DNA from: Actinomycetota bacterium
GTDB taxonomy: Bacteria; Actinomycetota; Thermoleophilia; Gaiellales; Gaiellaceae
DNA: 12,592 nucleotides
Assembly (NCBI GenBank): GCA_013821525.1
Contig: JACDGR010000058.1
Location: 1 to 12,592, forward strand
Reading direction: 5' to 3'
Shown: positions 12,426 through 12,592 of the stretch, piece after piece
How positions within the stretch are numbered: position 1 is the first letter of the stretch
Layout: every line of letters begins with the position of its first letter
Program-made: the position numbers and the translations under genes
Notes under the pieces: model-generated
Databases searched by the model: none
What the model saw: the letters and a program-made list of their open reading frames with translations, nothing else
What the model was told of the DNA's origin: nothing

Positions 12426-12535
12426 GGTGGCGACAAGGCGGGGACTGTGAAGTCCAGGCCCTGCGCCCACCCAAGAGCTGGAACCCTGACCCGCTAGCGC
12501 ATCGTGCGCGGCGGGTTTTGTCGTTTTTGAGACAA
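12426..12535 (+). ncRNA. Candidate structured 5' leader RNA (class not recognised)
   Basis: A non-coding stretch before the last gene folds well. GGTGGCG (12426-12432) pairs with CGCCCACC (12464-12471), with one bulge. It encloses a hairpin GGC-GG-GGACT-GTGA-AGTCC-AG-GCC (12437-12460) that has a GNRA tetraloop and a 2x2 purine internal loop. An unpaired stretch CAAGAGCTGGAACCCTG follows, then an intrinsic terminator, then TTGTC/GACAA (12518-12522 and 12531-12535). I compared it by eye with common leaders (SAM, TPP, cobalamin, ydaO, ZTP, fluoride, glycine, c-di-GMP) and found no match. A cis-regulator or a short independent RNA are both possible. The 5' end is not defined. Confidence 0.45.
12490..12528 (+). 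terminator. Intrinsic terminator/attenuator upstream of the last gene
   Basis: Stem CCCGC/GCGGG (12490-12494 and 12511-12515) stacks on GCGCA/TGCGC (12497-12501 and 12505-12509) with a 3-nt loop. TTTTGTCGTTTTT follows to 12528. It lies 27 nt before the downstream ATG in the same direction, as in transcription attenuation. Confidence 0.7.
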
Positions 12536-12555
12536 CGCACGACGGAAGGAGCGAA

Positions 12556-12592
12556 ATGGCAAATCACCTGACGCCGGATGAGCTGTCGAGAG
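12556..12592 (+). CDS. Unidentified protein, first 12 codons only
   Basis: An ATG preceded by a strong ribosome-binding site (AAGGAG at 12546-12551, 4 nt spacing) opens the frame MANHLTPDELSR, which runs off the window. Unlike most first genes here it has a long leader and a clear Shine-Dalgarno. 'LTPDEL' at the N-terminus is common in small actinobacterial helix-turn-helix proteins, but 12 residues cannot identify it. Confidence 0.7.
   Translation, partial: MANHLTPDELSR

Noticed and set aside
12426..12535. RNase P, tmRNA or SRP RNA fragment
   Set aside because: The conserved core sequences of these RNAs are absent and the region is too short.

Overview
The window reads as chromosomal DNA of a high-GC actinobacterium. 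The evidence is very GC-rich third codon positions, frequent GTG starts, many start codons placed 6-9 nt after a TANNNT-like -10 hexamer (leaderless mRNAs), a tRNA-Pro with no encoded CCA, and protein families typical of soil actinobacteria. A deep lineage such as Thermoleophilia (Gaiellales or Solirubrobacterales) is my guess; nothing in the sequence proves it.

Layout. 1-987 (-) is the N-terminal part of a multi-pass membrane sensor entering a PAS domain at the window edge. 1087-2311 (-) is a decayed class I DNA photolyase that lacks its N-terminus and carries two -1 frameshifts. Divergent from it is an acyl-CoA dehydrogenase (2326-3549, +), whose 3' end overlaps a REP-associated tyrosine transposase (RAYT; 3541-3993, -). 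Upstream of the RAYT lie four 29-bp palindromes at an exact 55-bp period (4058-4251). Next is a minus-strand operon TetR -> cupin -> cupin (5768 down to 4265) with 4-nt GTGA overlaps. Divergent from it is a plus-strand pair: a short family III CoA-transferase (5791-6654) joined by an ATGA overlap to a TolB-like beta-propeller/lysyl-oxidase fusion (6651-7940).

A four-gene minus-strand cluster follows: HAD phosphatase -> NfeD-like protein -> stomatin/SPFH protein -> LPG-synthase-like membrane protein (10960 down to 7954). Divergent from it is a CoA-binding protein (10984-11391, +). Then come a strong hairpin, tRNA-Pro(CGG) and an alpha/beta hydrolase (all three up to 12392; tRNA and hydrolase on -). 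The right edge holds a probable structured leader RNA with an intrinsic terminator (about 12426-12535, +) before a gene whose first 12 codons are visible.

How genes may work together. NfeD and SPFH proteins are a known membrane partnership. The TetR probably controls its own cupin operon and perhaps the divergent CoA-transferase/oxidase pair, because the two start codons are only 22 bp apart. The most distinctive items are the RAYT with its period-55 palindrome array, the propeller/lysyl-oxidase fusion that keeps its copper and quinone-cofactor residues, the uncharacterised leader RNA, and the photolyase caught in decay. No stretch above 300 bases is unexplained: the longest non-coding stretch, 3994-4264, is mostly the palindrome array.
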